Source: JBGAQP01 sp044220635
GTDB taxonomy: Bacteria > Pseudomonadota > Gammaproteobacteria > Burkholderiales > Usitatibacteraceae
Direction: 5' to 3'
Assembly (NCBI GenBank): GCA_044220635.1
Contig: JBGAQP010000037.1
Span: 1-24,440, forward strand
DNA: 24,440 bases
The notes below the pieces were generated by a model. It saw only the letters and a program-made list of their open reading frames with translations, had not been told where the DNA came from and made no database searches. The number at the start of each line of letters is the position of its first letter. The stretch's first letter is position 1. The translations under genes and the position numbers were made by a program. Positions 1 to 7,160 of this stretch are shown here, in pieces.

Positions 1-405
1 CGCGGGGGGGGCGGTGCCCCCGCGGGGGCCGGCGTGGCCCCCGGCGGGGCGCTCCTGGGGCGGGGGGCGCGCGTGCGCGCGCCGCGCCACCGCGCCGATC
101 GAGGCGAGCGCCTCGCCCCGAAAGCCGAGCGTGGCCGCGCGCTCCAGGTCCTCGAGGGTCGCGATCTTGCTGGTGGCGAAGCGCGCGAGCGCGAGCGGCA
201 GGTCCGCCGGCTCGATGCCCGCACCGTCGTCGGCCACGCGGATGCGCCGCACGCCGCCCTCGTCGAGCTCGACCGCGACCGAACGCGCGCCCGCGTCGAG
301 GCTGTTCTCGAGCAGCTCCTTCAGCGCGGAGGCCGGGCGCTCCACGACCTCGCCGGCGGCGATCTGGTTGACGAGGAGTTCGGGGAGCGCCCGGATGCGG
401 CCCAC
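1..405 (-). CDS. mutL: DNA mismatch repair protein MutL, N-terminal part (runs off the window)
   Basis: MutL is the mismatch-repair ATPase that links MutS recognition to downstream strand removal. Only about 135 N-terminal residues are present. The frame reads VGRIRALPELLVNQIAAGEV, then a VERPAS-type segment and a KELLENSLDAGA segment. The GHKL ATP-binding motif DDGAGI and the GFRGEALASI motif follow. These are the conserved MutL ATPase motifs, so the family call is firm. I chose the GTG at 403-405 because homologues begin just before the RIRxLP segment. An in-frame GTG at 460-462 is a possible longer start. Neither has a good Shine-Dalgarno. The last visible residues, after GAVARRAHARPP, are Pro/Gly-rich and less typical of the family. 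The gene diverges from the c-di-GMP gene at 542. In many proteobacteria mutL follows an amidase gene and tsaE; here those lie beyond an inserted gene on the same strand. Confidence 0.93.
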   Translation of the reverse strand, partial: MGRIRALPELLVNQIAAGEVVERPASALKELLENSLDAGARSVAVELDEGGVRRIRVADDGAGIEPADLPLALARFATSKIATLEDLERAATLGFRGEALASIGAVARRAHARPPPQERPAGGHAGPRGGTAPPA

Positions 406-464
406 GGTGGTCGGCGTTCGCGGCCTCGGGCCGCCCAGGGTTCGGGAAGGGTAGGTGGGCACTT

Positions 465-494
465 TTGCCCGCTAAATCAACACAATGTTACACT
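465..494 (+). promoter_or_regulatory. candidate sigma70-type promoter for the PAS-GGDEF-EAL gene
   Basis: A TTGCCC hexamer (465-470) and a TACACT hexamer (489-494) are separated by 18 bp, in a locally AT-richer patch between two divergent genes. The predicted transcription start lies about 40 bp before the ATG at 542. This is a pattern match only. The same TACACT -10 form recurs in the candidate promoter at 17759-17787. Confidence 0.4.
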
Positions 495-541
495 GCCCCG
501 CAGCCCGGGCGCACCGTCCCCGCGCCGGCGCAAGGAGCGGC

Positions 542-3007
542 ATGACCCCCTACGAATCGCCCGCGGCGCCGGCCCCGCCGCCCGGCGAGCCGCAAGCCGA
601 CGAACCCGCGCTCCTCGCCGAGCAGACCCGGCTTCTCTTCCGCTTCTCGCTCGTCGGGTTCCTCGCGACACTCCTCGTCGTGTTCATCCTCGGCGCGATC
701 CTCTGGGAGGACCTCGCGCGACCCGGGCTCTTCGCGTGGTTCGGCGCGATCACCGCGGCGACGACGGGCCGCTACATCCTCTACAAGGCGTTCGTGAACA
801 CGAACCCCCCGGCGAGCGAGCTCCCGCGATGGGAGAAGCTCTTCCTCGCGGGCACCCTCGTCACGGCGCTGTGCTGGGCGGCGATGGGCACGGTGCTGCT
901 GCCCGAGGCGGCCCGGGCCACGCAGCGCCTGTCGGTGGTGATGCTCGTGACGCTGCTGCTCACGGGCGCGGTCGCCTACTACGCGCCGCACCGCTTCGCC
1001 TACAAGCTCACCGCCTTCGTGGGGCTCGTGCCCCTCGCGATCACGCTCGGCTTCTCCGGGGACCGGGCGCAGATGTTCCTCTCGGGCGTGATCCTGATCC
1101 TCGCCGTGCTCCTGCCCTACGTGCACGGGATCGTCCACCGGGCGCTGCTCGAGTCGCTCGCCACGCGCCGCAACCGCGACGTGCTCTCGGTCGAGCTCGA
1201 GGACGAGCGCCGGCGCCTGCACGAGACCAACGAGGCGCTCGCCGAGGAGATGGTCGAGCGCCTGAAGGCGCAGCAGGCCGAGCTGCTCGCCGCGCAGAAG
1301 GTGCGCATGCACTTCGAGCGCACGCCGCTCGGCGTGATCGAGTGGGACCGGCAGATGCGCGCGACCGCCTGGAACCCGGCGGCCGAGGCGATCTTCGGTT
1401 ACTCCGCGGCGGAGGCCCTCGGGCGGGCCGCGGGCGCGCTGCTGCTCGCGCCCGCCGACCGCGCCGCGGCCGAGGCGATGTGGGCCGAGCTCGTCGAGAC
1501 GCGCGACGGCAACAAGGCCACCCTCGCCAACGTCACGAAGGGCGGGCGGACCATCCAGTGCGAGTGGTACAACACCCCGCTCGTCGACCAGGGCGGGCGC
1601 GTGGTCGGCTTCGCCTCGCTCGTGCAGGACGTGACCGAGCGGCTCAACACCGAGCGCACGATCCACTACATGGCGCACCACGACGCGCTCACGGGGCTGC
1701 CGAACCGCCGCCTCATGCAGGACCGCCTCAACCAGGCGATCATGAGCGCGCGGCGCAAGCAGCGCCACGTCGCGGTGCTCTTCCTCGACCTCGACCGCTT
1801 CAAGGTGGTGAACGACACGCTCGGCCACGACACCGGGGACTTCATCCTGAAGGACGTCGCGCGCCGCCTCGTCACCTGCGTGCGCGAGGTCGACACGGTC
1901 TCGCGCGAGGGCGGCGACGAGTTCGTGGTGGTCCTCCCGGACCTCGAGCGGCCGGAGAACGCGCGCGTGGTCGCCGACAAGATCCTGAAGGAGCTCTCGC
2001 ACCCGGTGGAGATCGGCGGCCAGGAGATCCACATCACGACCTCGATCGGGATCAGCCACTACCCGAACGACGCGACCGACGTGAACCACCTGCTCAAGCA
2101 CGCCGACAACGCGATGTACCAGGCGAAGGACGCGGGCCGCAACACCGTGCGCTTCTTCACCACCGACCTGAACTTCCTGCTCTCCAAGCGCCTCGAGGTC
2201 GAGAGCCGCCTGCGCCGGGCGATCGACCACGAGGAGTTCTTCCTTCGCTACCAGCCCCAGGTCGAGCTCGCCACGGGGCGCATCACGGGGATGGAGGCGC
2301 TGCTGCGCTGGAACGACCCGCACCGCGGCGAGATCTACCCCAAGGACTTCATCTTCGTCGCCGAGGAGCTCGGCCTCATCGTGCCGCTGGGCGAATGGGT
2401 GTTCCGCACCGCCTGCCGGCAGCTCAAGGCCTGGGAGGAGGAGCGCCTGCCGCCGGTCACCATCTCGATCAACATCTCCCCGCGGCAATTCATGTCGCGG
2501 CGCCTCGTGCCGCAGCTGCTCGCGCTCGTGCGCGAGACCGGGGCGGACCCGAAGCACGTGGAGCTCGAGATCACCGAGACCATGATCATGCGCAACATCG
2601 AGCAGTCGATCGAGACGCTCGAGCAGCTGCGCTCGGTGGGCATGCTCGTGTCCATCGACGACTTCGGCGTGGGCTATTCCTCGCTCGGCCAGCTCAAGCG
2701 CCTGCCGGCCACGAGCATGAAGATCGACCGCTCGTTCATCGCCAACGTGCCCGACGACGCCTCCTCGAGCTCGATCACCGAGGCGATCATCGCCATGGCG
2801 AAGCGCCTGCGCCTGCGCGTGATCGCCGAGGGCGTGGAGACGCGCGCGCAGCTCGACTTCCTGCGCGCCAACCACTGCGAGGCCTTCCAGGGCTTCCTCT
2901 TCTCCCGCCCGGTCACCTCTCTCGAGGCGACCGCCATGCTCAAGGCGCAGGCTGCCGCCGACGCCGACCACGCGGCCCGCCACCCCACCCAGACCGCCGT
3001 GTCTTGA
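542..3007 (+). CDS. membrane-anchored PAS-GGDEF-EAL protein (c-di-GMP synthesis/degradation)
   Basis: This 821-residue bifunctional c-di-GMP enzyme is predicted to lie in the inner membrane. The ATG at 542 has an AAGGAG Shine-Dalgarno at 532-537. After a Pro/Ala-rich start there are about six hydrophobic segments (residues ~30-190), a charged coiled-coil-like stretch (~195-250) and a PAS domain (~255-365). The GGDEF domain (~375-535) has an intact GGDEF at 457-461 and the RxxD inhibitory site (REVD, 448-451) exactly five residues before it. The EAL domain (~550-805) has EAL at 585-587. Its metal and catalytic motifs are all present: INISPRQF, ELEITET, DDFGVGYSSL, the KIDRSF lysine and AEGVET. 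Both activities therefore look possible; which one dominates cannot be read from sequence. The gene lies between mutL and the amidase in opposite orientation to both, and it ends against a palindromic repeat. The sensed signal is unknown. Confidence 0.93.
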   Translation: MTPYESPAAPAPPPGEPQADEPALLAEQTRLLFRFSLVGFLATLLVVFILGAILWEDLARPGLFAWFGAITAATTGRYILYKAFVNTNPPASELPRWEKLFLAGTLVTALCWAAMGTVLLPEAARATQRLSVVMLVTLLLTGAVAYYAPHRFAYKLTAFVGLVPLAITLGFSGDRAQMFLSGVILILAVLLPYVHGIVHRALLESLATRRNRDVLSVELEDERRRLHETNEALAEEMVERLKAQQAELLAAQKVRMHFERTPLGVIEWDRQMRATAWNPAAEAIFGYSAAEALGRAAGALLLAPADRAAAEAMWAELVETRDGNKATLANVTKGGRTIQCEWYNTPLVDQGGRVVGFASLVQDVTERLNTERTIHYMAHHDALTGLPNRRLMQDRLNQAIMSARRKQRHVAVLFLDLDRFKVVNDTLGHDTGDFILKDVARRLVTCVREVDTVSREGGDEFVVVLPDLERPENARVVADKILKELSHPVEIGGQEIHITTSIGISHYPNDATDVNHLLKHADNAMYQAKDAGRNTVRFFTTDLNFLLSKRLEVESRLRRAIDHEEFFLRYQPQVELATGRITGMEALLRWNDPHRGEIYPKDFIFVAEELGLIVPLGEWVFRTACRQLKAWEEERLPPVTISINISPRQFMSRRLVPQLLALVRETGADPKHVELEITETMIMRNIEQSIETLEQLRSVGMLVSIDDFGVGYSSLGQLKRLPATSMKIDRSFIANVPDDASSSSITEAIIAMAKRLRLRVIAEGVETRAQLDFLRANHCEAFQGFLFSRPVTSLEATAMLKAQAAADADHAARHPTQTAVS

Positions 3008-3068
3008 ACGAGGACGGTCTCCATCCAATCGTTGCAACAATCGGCCCGCGGGAATTGTTACATGCAAG
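3006..3068. repeat. degraded upstream copy of the palindrome/hairpin repeat
   Basis: Bases 3006-3026 align without gaps to the intact 21-bp palindrome that starts at 3069, with 14 of 21 matches. All seven differences are transitions. This decayed copy overlaps the TGA stop of the preceding gene. It is followed by TTGCAACAAT (3032-3041) and ATTGTTACAT (3054-3063), which match the hairpin arms of the next unit with two mispairs. A GCAA linker at 3065-3067 precedes the intact palindrome. I read it as an older tandem unit sharing its right palindrome with the younger unit. Confidence 0.75.
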
Positions 3069-3159
3069 AAATGGGGACAGTCCCCATTTGATCGTTGTAA
3101 CAATCGGCTGGCGGGGTGCGGGAATTGTTACAAGCAATAAATGGGGACTGTCCCCATTT
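3069..3159. repeat. palindrome-hairpin-palindrome composite element, copy 1
   Basis: Two 21-bp palindromes (3069-3089 and 3139-3159) have arms AAATGGGGAC and GTCCCCATTT around one central base, A on the left and T on the right. Between them are TTGTAACAAT (3095-3104) and ATTGTTACAA (3124-3133), a perfect 10-bp inverted repeat with a 19-nt loop. Because the central bases are A and T, the left palindrome is the reverse complement of the right one. The whole 91-bp element can therefore form a single long hairpin with small symmetric internal loops. It lies between two convergent genes and may act as a two-way terminator. The layout resembles REP/BIME or MITE-type elements. No transposase is nearby. 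Confidence 0.9.
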
Positions 3160-3164
3160 ATTCA

Positions 3165-4448
3165 TCAGTTGGCGGCGACCTTGGAGCGGGCGAGGGGCGG
3201 GTTCTTGGCGAGGTAGGCGCGGATGCCCGAGAGGATCGCACCCGCCATCTTGTCCTGGTAGGCGGCGTCCTTGAGGCGGCGCTCCTCCTCGGGATTCGAG
3301 ATGAAGGCGGTCTCCACGAGGATCGAGGGGATGTCGGGCGCCTTGAGGACCGCGAAGCCCGCCTGCTCGACCGAGACCTTGTGCAGCGAATTGATGTCGC
3401 CGATTTCGCCGAGCACGGCCTTGCCGAGCTTGAGCGAGTCGTTGATCGTCGCCGTCTGCGACAGGTCGAGGAGCGTGCGCGCGAGCACCGGGTCCTTCAC
3501 GTCGAGGTTCACCCCGCCGATGAGGTCGGACTCGTTCTCGCGCTGGGCGAGCCAGCGCGCGGCGGCCGAGGTGGCGCCGCGCTCGGAGAGCGCGAACACC
3601 GAGGAGCCGCGCGCGTCGGGCCGCACCCAGGCGTCGGCGTGGATCGACACGAACAGGTCGGCCTGCAGGCGCCGCGCCTTCTGCACGCGGCTGCCGAGCG
3701 CGATGAAGTAGTCGCCATCGCGCACGAGCACCGCGCGCATGCCCGGCTCCTGGTCGATGCGCGCCTTGAGCCGGCGCGCGATCGCGAGCGTCACGTCCTT
3801 CTCGTGGGTGCCGCCGCGCCCGCGCGCGCCCGGGTCCTCGCCGCCGTGCCCGGCGTCGATCGCCACCGTCACCAGCCGGTCCACCTTCGGCGCCGCGCTC
3901 CGGGGCGCCTCCGGGGCTTTCGGCGCCTCGGGCGCGAGCCGGACCACGGGCAGCTCCGGGATCGCGGCGGGCGACTCCGTGACGGGCGAGCGCGCGATCT
4001 CGCCGATCGGATCGGGCCGGGGCTGCACGAGCGCGAGCAGCGGATCGGCGGGCTTCGCGGGGTAGAGGTCGACCACGAGGCGATGGCGGTACTCGCCCGC
4101 GGGCGCGAGCGGGAAGATCGAGGGCTTCACCTCGGCCTTCAGCTCGAAAACGACGCGCACGACGTTGGGCCGGTTGAGCGCCACGCGCACCGCGGCGATG
4201 TAGGGGTCGGACGCAAGGACCTTCGCCGCGAGGCCCTTCAGCTCGTCGTTGAGCCCCGCGCCCTCGAGGTCCACCACGAGGCGCTCGGGGTCCTTCACGA
4301 AGAAGAACTGGTGGCGCAGCGGCCGCGCGGTCTCGAAGGTGACGCGCGTGTATTCCTCGGCGGGCCAGACGCGCGTGGCGAGGACGGCCTCGGCCATCGC
4401 GGCACCGGAGGCGAGCGCTCCGGCGAGCGCGAGGAGCGCGCGGCTCAG
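3165..4448 (-). CDS. amiC: N-acetylmuramoyl-L-alanine amidase (AmiC type, AMIN + Amidase_3)
   Basis: This periplasmic zinc amidase cleaves the bond between MurNAc and L-Ala in peptidoglycan during cell separation. The N-terminal AMIN domain (~residues 22-130) is followed by a Pro/Ala-rich linker with a proline run of the PEAPKAPEAP type. The C-terminal Amidase_3 domain carries zinc ligands H201 (DAGHGG), E216 (THEKD) and H270 (SIHADA), and the catalytic E379 (VETAF). The start is difficult. No ATG, GTG or TTG lies just before the obvious signal peptide. A CTG at 4446-4448 overlaps the tsaE stop as CTGA and would give a textbook Sec signal (SRALLALAGALASGAAMA, cleaved before EA). I chose it. 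Alternatives are ATG at 4610, deep inside tsaE, which would place a twin-arginine FFRRHLSR segment in the leader, and ATG at 4397, which loses the signal. The gene is co-directional and probably co-transcribed with tsaE. Family call firm, start uncertain. Confidence 0.9.
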   Translation of the reverse strand: MSRALLALAGALASGAAMAEAVLATRVWPAEEYTRVTFETARPLRHQFFFVKDPERLVVDLEGAGLNDELKGLAAKVLASDPYIAAVRVALNRPNVVRVVFELKAEVKPSIFPLAPAGEYRHRLVVDLYPAKPADPLLALVQPRPDPIGEIARSPVTESPAAIPELPVVRLAPEAPKAPEAPRSAAPKVDRLVTVAIDAGHGGEDPGARGRGGTHEKDVTLAIARRLKARIDQEPGMRAVLVRDGDYFIALGSRVQKARRLQADLFVSIHADAWVRPDARGSSVFALSERGATSAAARWLAQRENESDLIGGVNLDVKDPVLARTLLDLSQTATINDSLKLGKAVLGEIGDINSLHKVSVEQAGFAVLKAPDIPSILVETAFISNPEEERRLKDAAYQDKMAGAILSGIRAYLAKNPPLARSKVAAN

Positions 4449-4927
4449 GTGGCGGCGGAAGAAGGCGGGAAGCGGTCCGCGAGCGCCGCGAGGCAGCGCT
4501 CTCCCGCAGGGGTGCCCGCGCGAAGTGACGCGAGTCGCCCCGCGTCCTGGAGGTCCAGCGTGATCTCCACGTCCGCAGGCGGCAGGAAACCCGCGGCCTT
4601 TTCCGGCCATTCGATGAAGCAGACGTTCCGCCCGTCGAAAGTGTCCCGAAAGCCCGAGTCGCGCCATTCTAGCGGGGTGGTGATCCTATATAAATCAAAG
4701 TGATGCAAGTCTAACCTCGAAACCGGGTAAAGTTCAACCAGAGAATAGGTGGGACTCTTGACGGGGCCGGCGTAGCCCAGGGCGCGCAGCACCCCCCGCA
4801 CGAGGGTCGTCTTGCCCGCGCCGAGCTCGCCGCGCAGGGTGATCGTGAGCCCGGGCTCGAGGACGGGCGCGAGCGCGGCGCCGAGCGCGAGCGTCGCCGC
4901 CTCGTCCGGGAGGATGGTCCTCAGCAC
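4445..4927 (-). CDS. tsaE: tRNA threonylcarbamoyladenosine biosynthesis ATPase TsaE
   Basis: TsaE is a small cytoplasmic P-loop ATPase needed with TsaB and TsaD to install t6A37 on ANN-decoding tRNAs. The product is 160 residues, normal for the family. It has a Walker A motif GELGAGKTT (33-41), the family PVKSPTYSLVELY segment, HFDLYR and the FIEWPEKA motif. The start is GTG at 4925-4927, directly before LRTILPDEAATLALG. No strong Shine-Dalgarno is visible. It is divergent from queG with only 36 bp between the starts, so the two promoters must be compact or overlapping. Downstream it overlaps the amidase by the CTGA junction, as in the widespread tsaE-amidase pair. Confidence 0.95.
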   Translation of the reverse strand: MLRTILPDEAATLALGAALAPVLEPGLTITLRGELGAGKTTLVRGVLRALGYAGPVKSPTYSLVELYPVSRLDLHHFDLYRITTPLEWRDSGFRDTFDGRNVCFIEWPEKAAGFLPPADVEITLDLQDAGRLASLRAGTPAGERCLAALADRFPPSSAAT

Positions 4928-4963
4928 GGGGCGGCGTCGCGGCTTCGCGCTACCATCGCGCGC

Positions 4964-6025
4964 ATGGGATCGGCGGTCGCAACGCGGGGCATCGAGGAGA
5001 AGATCCGGCAGTGGGGGCGTGAGCTCGGGTTCGCGCGCGTGGGCGTGGCCGGCACCGACCTCGCCGGCGAGGAAGCGCGCCTGCTCGCCTGGCTCGGCCG
5101 CGGATGGCACGGCGAGATGGATTATATGGCACGCCACGGCGCGCGCCGGGCGCGCCCCGCCGAGCTCGTGCCCGGCACGCTCTCCGTGATCAGCGCGCGC
5201 CTCGACTACCGCCCCGCGGGGGCCCGCGACGCCTGGGAGGTCCTCGCCGATCCCGAGCGCGCCTTCGTCTCGCGCTACGCGCTCGGGCGCGACTACCACA
5301 AGGTGCTGCGTGCGAAGCTCCAGGCGCTCGCCGGGCGCCTGCAGGCCGAGCTCGGCCCCTTCCCGCACCGCGTGTTCACCGACAGCGCGCCGGTGATGGA
5401 AGTGGCGCTCGCCGCGCGCGCGGGCCTGGGCTGGCAGGGCAAGCACACGCTGCTGCTCGCGCGCGAGGCGGGCTCGTACTTCTTCCTCGGAGAGCTCTTC
5501 GTCGGGCTCGACCTCGTGAAGGACGCGCCCCAGGCCGACCACTGCGGCACCTGCGCGCGCTGCATCGAGATCTGCCCGACGCGGGCGATCGTCGCGCCCT
5601 ACCAGCTCGACGCGCGCCGCTGCGTCTCCTACCTCACGATCGAGCATCGCGGGCCGATTCCCGAGGACCTGCGGCCGATGATGGGCAACCGCATCTACGG
5701 CTGCGACGACTGCCAGCTCGCGTGCCCCTGGAACAGGTTCGCGGTGGACGCCGCGGAGCCGGGCTTCGCGGTCCGCAACGGCCTCGACGGCCCCGCGCTC
5801 GCCGCGCTCTTCGCGTGGAGCGCCGACGAGTTCGACCGCCGCCTCGAGGGCTCGCCGATCCGCCGCATCGGCCACGAGCGGTGGCTGCGCAACATCGCGG
5901 TGGCGCTCGGCAACGCCCCGCCATCGCCCGCCGTGGCGGCCGCCCTCGCCTCGCGGCGCGACGACGCCTCGGAGCTCGTTCGCAGCCATGTGGCCTGGGC
6001 GCTCGCGCGCCACGGCCAGGCGTAG
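4964..6025 (+). CDS. queG: epoxyqueuosine reductase QueG
   Basis: QueG is a cobalamin- and two-[4Fe-4S]-dependent enzyme that reduces epoxyqueuosine to queuosine at the tRNA wobble position. The 353-residue product has the N-terminal reductase region (KIRQWGRELGFARVGVAG, then the WHGEMDYM segment typical of the family). The first ferredoxin-like cysteine cluster is DHCGTCARCIEICP (~residues 192-205). A lone RRCVSY cysteine follows, then the second cluster GCDDCQLACPWN (~245-256). All eight cluster cysteines are present. A HEAT-like C-terminal tail ends in WALARHGQA. The ATG at 4964 fits the family start. The gene converges on gpsA, with 10 bp between the stop codons and no clear terminator. 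Confidence 0.96.
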   Translation: MGSAVATRGIEEKIRQWGRELGFARVGVAGTDLAGEEARLLAWLGRGWHGEMDYMARHGARRARPAELVPGTLSVISARLDYRPAGARDAWEVLADPERAFVSRYALGRDYHKVLRAKLQALAGRLQAELGPFPHRVFTDSAPVMEVALAARAGLGWQGKHTLLLAREAGSYFFLGELFVGLDLVKDAPQADHCGTCARCIEICPTRAIVAPYQLDARRCVSYLTIEHRGPIPEDLRPMMGNRIYGCDDCQLACPWNRFAVDAAEPGFAVRNGLDGPALAALFAWSADEFDRRLEGSPIRRIGHERWLRNIAVALGNAPPSPAVAAALASRRDDASELVRSHVAWALARHGQA

Positions 6026-6035
6026 GGCGCGGACG

Positions 6036-7049
6036 CTAGCGGATCGAGCCGGGCGCCGGGCGCCCCGGATGCCCGAGGTGGTCGAGGAGCGCGGCAATGG
6101 CGCCCTCGAGGTCCGCCCCGTGGTTGAGGACCCCGTCGAGTGCGAGCGTGATGGGCATGTCGACGCCGAGCCGGCGGGCGAGCGCGGCGACCGCCGCGGT
6201 GGAAAACGCCCCCTCGGTGACTTCCTTGCGACCCGCGAGCACCTCGGAGAGGCGGCGCCCCTCGCCGAGCGCCACGCCGAGCGAGGTGTTGCGCGACTGC
6301 AGGCTGTTCGCGCTGAGCATCATGTCGCCGATGCCCGAGAGCCCGTCGAAGGTCTCGCGCCGCGCGCCCTTCGCGAGCCCGAAGCGCACGATCTCCTCGA
6401 ATCCCAGGGTGAAGAGCGTGGCGCGCGCGTTCTCGCCCAGGCGCCGTCCCGCGACGATGCCGCAGGCGATCGCGATCACGTTCTTCATCACCCCGCCGAT
6501 CGCCGCGCCCATCACGTCCTCGCAGGGATGCACGCAGAAGCGGGGATTGGCGATCCCGCGCGCGAGCCGCGCGGCGAGCGAGCGCTCGGCGCAGGCGAGC
6601 GTCACGCCGCAGGGCTGGTCGACGGCGATCTCGCGCGCGAACGACGGCCCCGAGAGCACCGCGGGGATCGCGCCCGGCAGCGACTCGGCGACGACCTCGG
6701 GCATCAGGGCGCAGCTGCCGCGCTCGATGCCCTTCGAGCAGGTGACGACGGGCGTCCCCGCGGGCACGAACGCCCGCATCGCCACGGCCACCTCGCGCAG
6801 GTGCTGCGCGGGCACCACCATCAGAATGAAATCGCGCCCCGCCGCCGCGGCGGCGAGGTCGTTCGTCGCGACGATGCCGGGCTCGAGCTTCGTGCCGGCG
6901 AGGAAGTGCGGGTTCAGGCCCTCGGCATTGATCGCCGCGACCACCTCGGGCTCGCGCGCCCAGAGCACGACCTCCTGCCCCGAACGGCGCAGCACGCAGG
7001 CCATCGCGGTCCCGAATGCGCCCCCTCCGATGATCGCGACCCGGCCCAT
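6036..7049 (-). CDS. gpsA: glycerol-3-phosphate dehydrogenase [NAD(P)+]
   Basis: GpsA makes sn-glycerol 3-phosphate from dihydroxyacetone phosphate for phospholipid synthesis in the cytoplasm. The 337-residue product starts MGRVAIIGGGAFGTAMA, with the Rossmann GGGAFG at residues 8-13. It contains VVPAQHLR, the CSKGIE segment, LSGPSFA, the catalytic-region lysine in GGVMKNVIAIACGI, and the GLSGIGDMMLS and SRNTSLG motifs that bind substrate and cofactor. The ATG at 7047-7049 fits the Rossmann start, although no Shine-Dalgarno is obvious. The gene diverges from the ABC importer operon; the 111-bp gap holds a TTGAC/GTCAA dyad. Length and motifs are those of an intact family member. Confidence 0.96.
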   Translation of the reverse strand: MGRVAIIGGGAFGTAMACVLRRSGQEVVLWAREPEVVAAINAEGLNPHFLAGTKLEPGIVATNDLAAAAAGRDFILMVVPAQHLREVAVAMRAFVPAGTPVVTCSKGIERGSCALMPEVVAESLPGAIPAVLSGPSFAREIAVDQPCGVTLACAERSLAARLARGIANPRFCVHPCEDVMGAAIGGVMKNVIAIACGIVAGRRLGENARATLFTLGFEEIVRFGLAKGARRETFDGLSGIGDMMLSANSLQSRNTSLGVALGEGRRLSEVLAGRKEVTEGAFSTAAVAALARRLGVDMPITLALDGVLNHGADLEGAIAALLDHLGHPGRPAPGSIR

Positions 7050-7082
7050 GGGGCCATTGTGGGGGGGCGATCGGCGCACCCC

Positions 7083-7096
7083 TTGACCGGCGTCAA
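7083..7096. promoter_or_regulatory. candidate Fnr/Anr/Dnr-type operator
   Basis: TTGAC, four bases (CGGC), then GTCAA form a perfect 5-4-5 dyad between the divergent gpsA and ABC importer genes. Fnr/Anr-family sites follow TTGAT-N4-ATCAA, and TTGAC/GTCAA half-sites are accepted variants. It lies 34 bp from gpsA and 65 bp from the SBP start. No good -10 is evident at a canonical distance, so a regulatory role is inference. Confidence 0.35.
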
Positions 7097-7160
7097 CGGC
7101 CCGGCCGCGCAGGCTCCTAGATTGGGCATACGCACTTCTTCCTTCCGAAGGAGGATCCCC

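Noticed and set aside
3069..3159. Possible CRISPR repeats
   Set aside because: The repeated units are themselves palindromic, contain the same inner hairpin arms rather than unique spacers, and there are only two to three copies with no cas gene.
3061..3160. Short peptides translated from the palindromes (NGDSPH and KWGLSPF types)
   Set aside because: They arise from both strands of the same repeat at both loci and have no ribosome-binding sites. They are a by-product of the repeat.
34..3216. A very long open frame (about 1060 codons) across mutL, the GGDEF-EAL gene and the repeat on the plus strand
   Set aside because: It has the Arg/Pro/Ala-rich composition of a GC-rich shadow frame, overlaps two genes with clear family motifs, and its end is read from the palindromic repeat.
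4610..4667. Upstream ATG codons as the amidase start
   Set aside because: They would bury 160-220 bp of the leader inside tsaE and lack a Shine-Dalgarno. Kept only as an alternative because the resulting leader has a twin-arginine-like segment.
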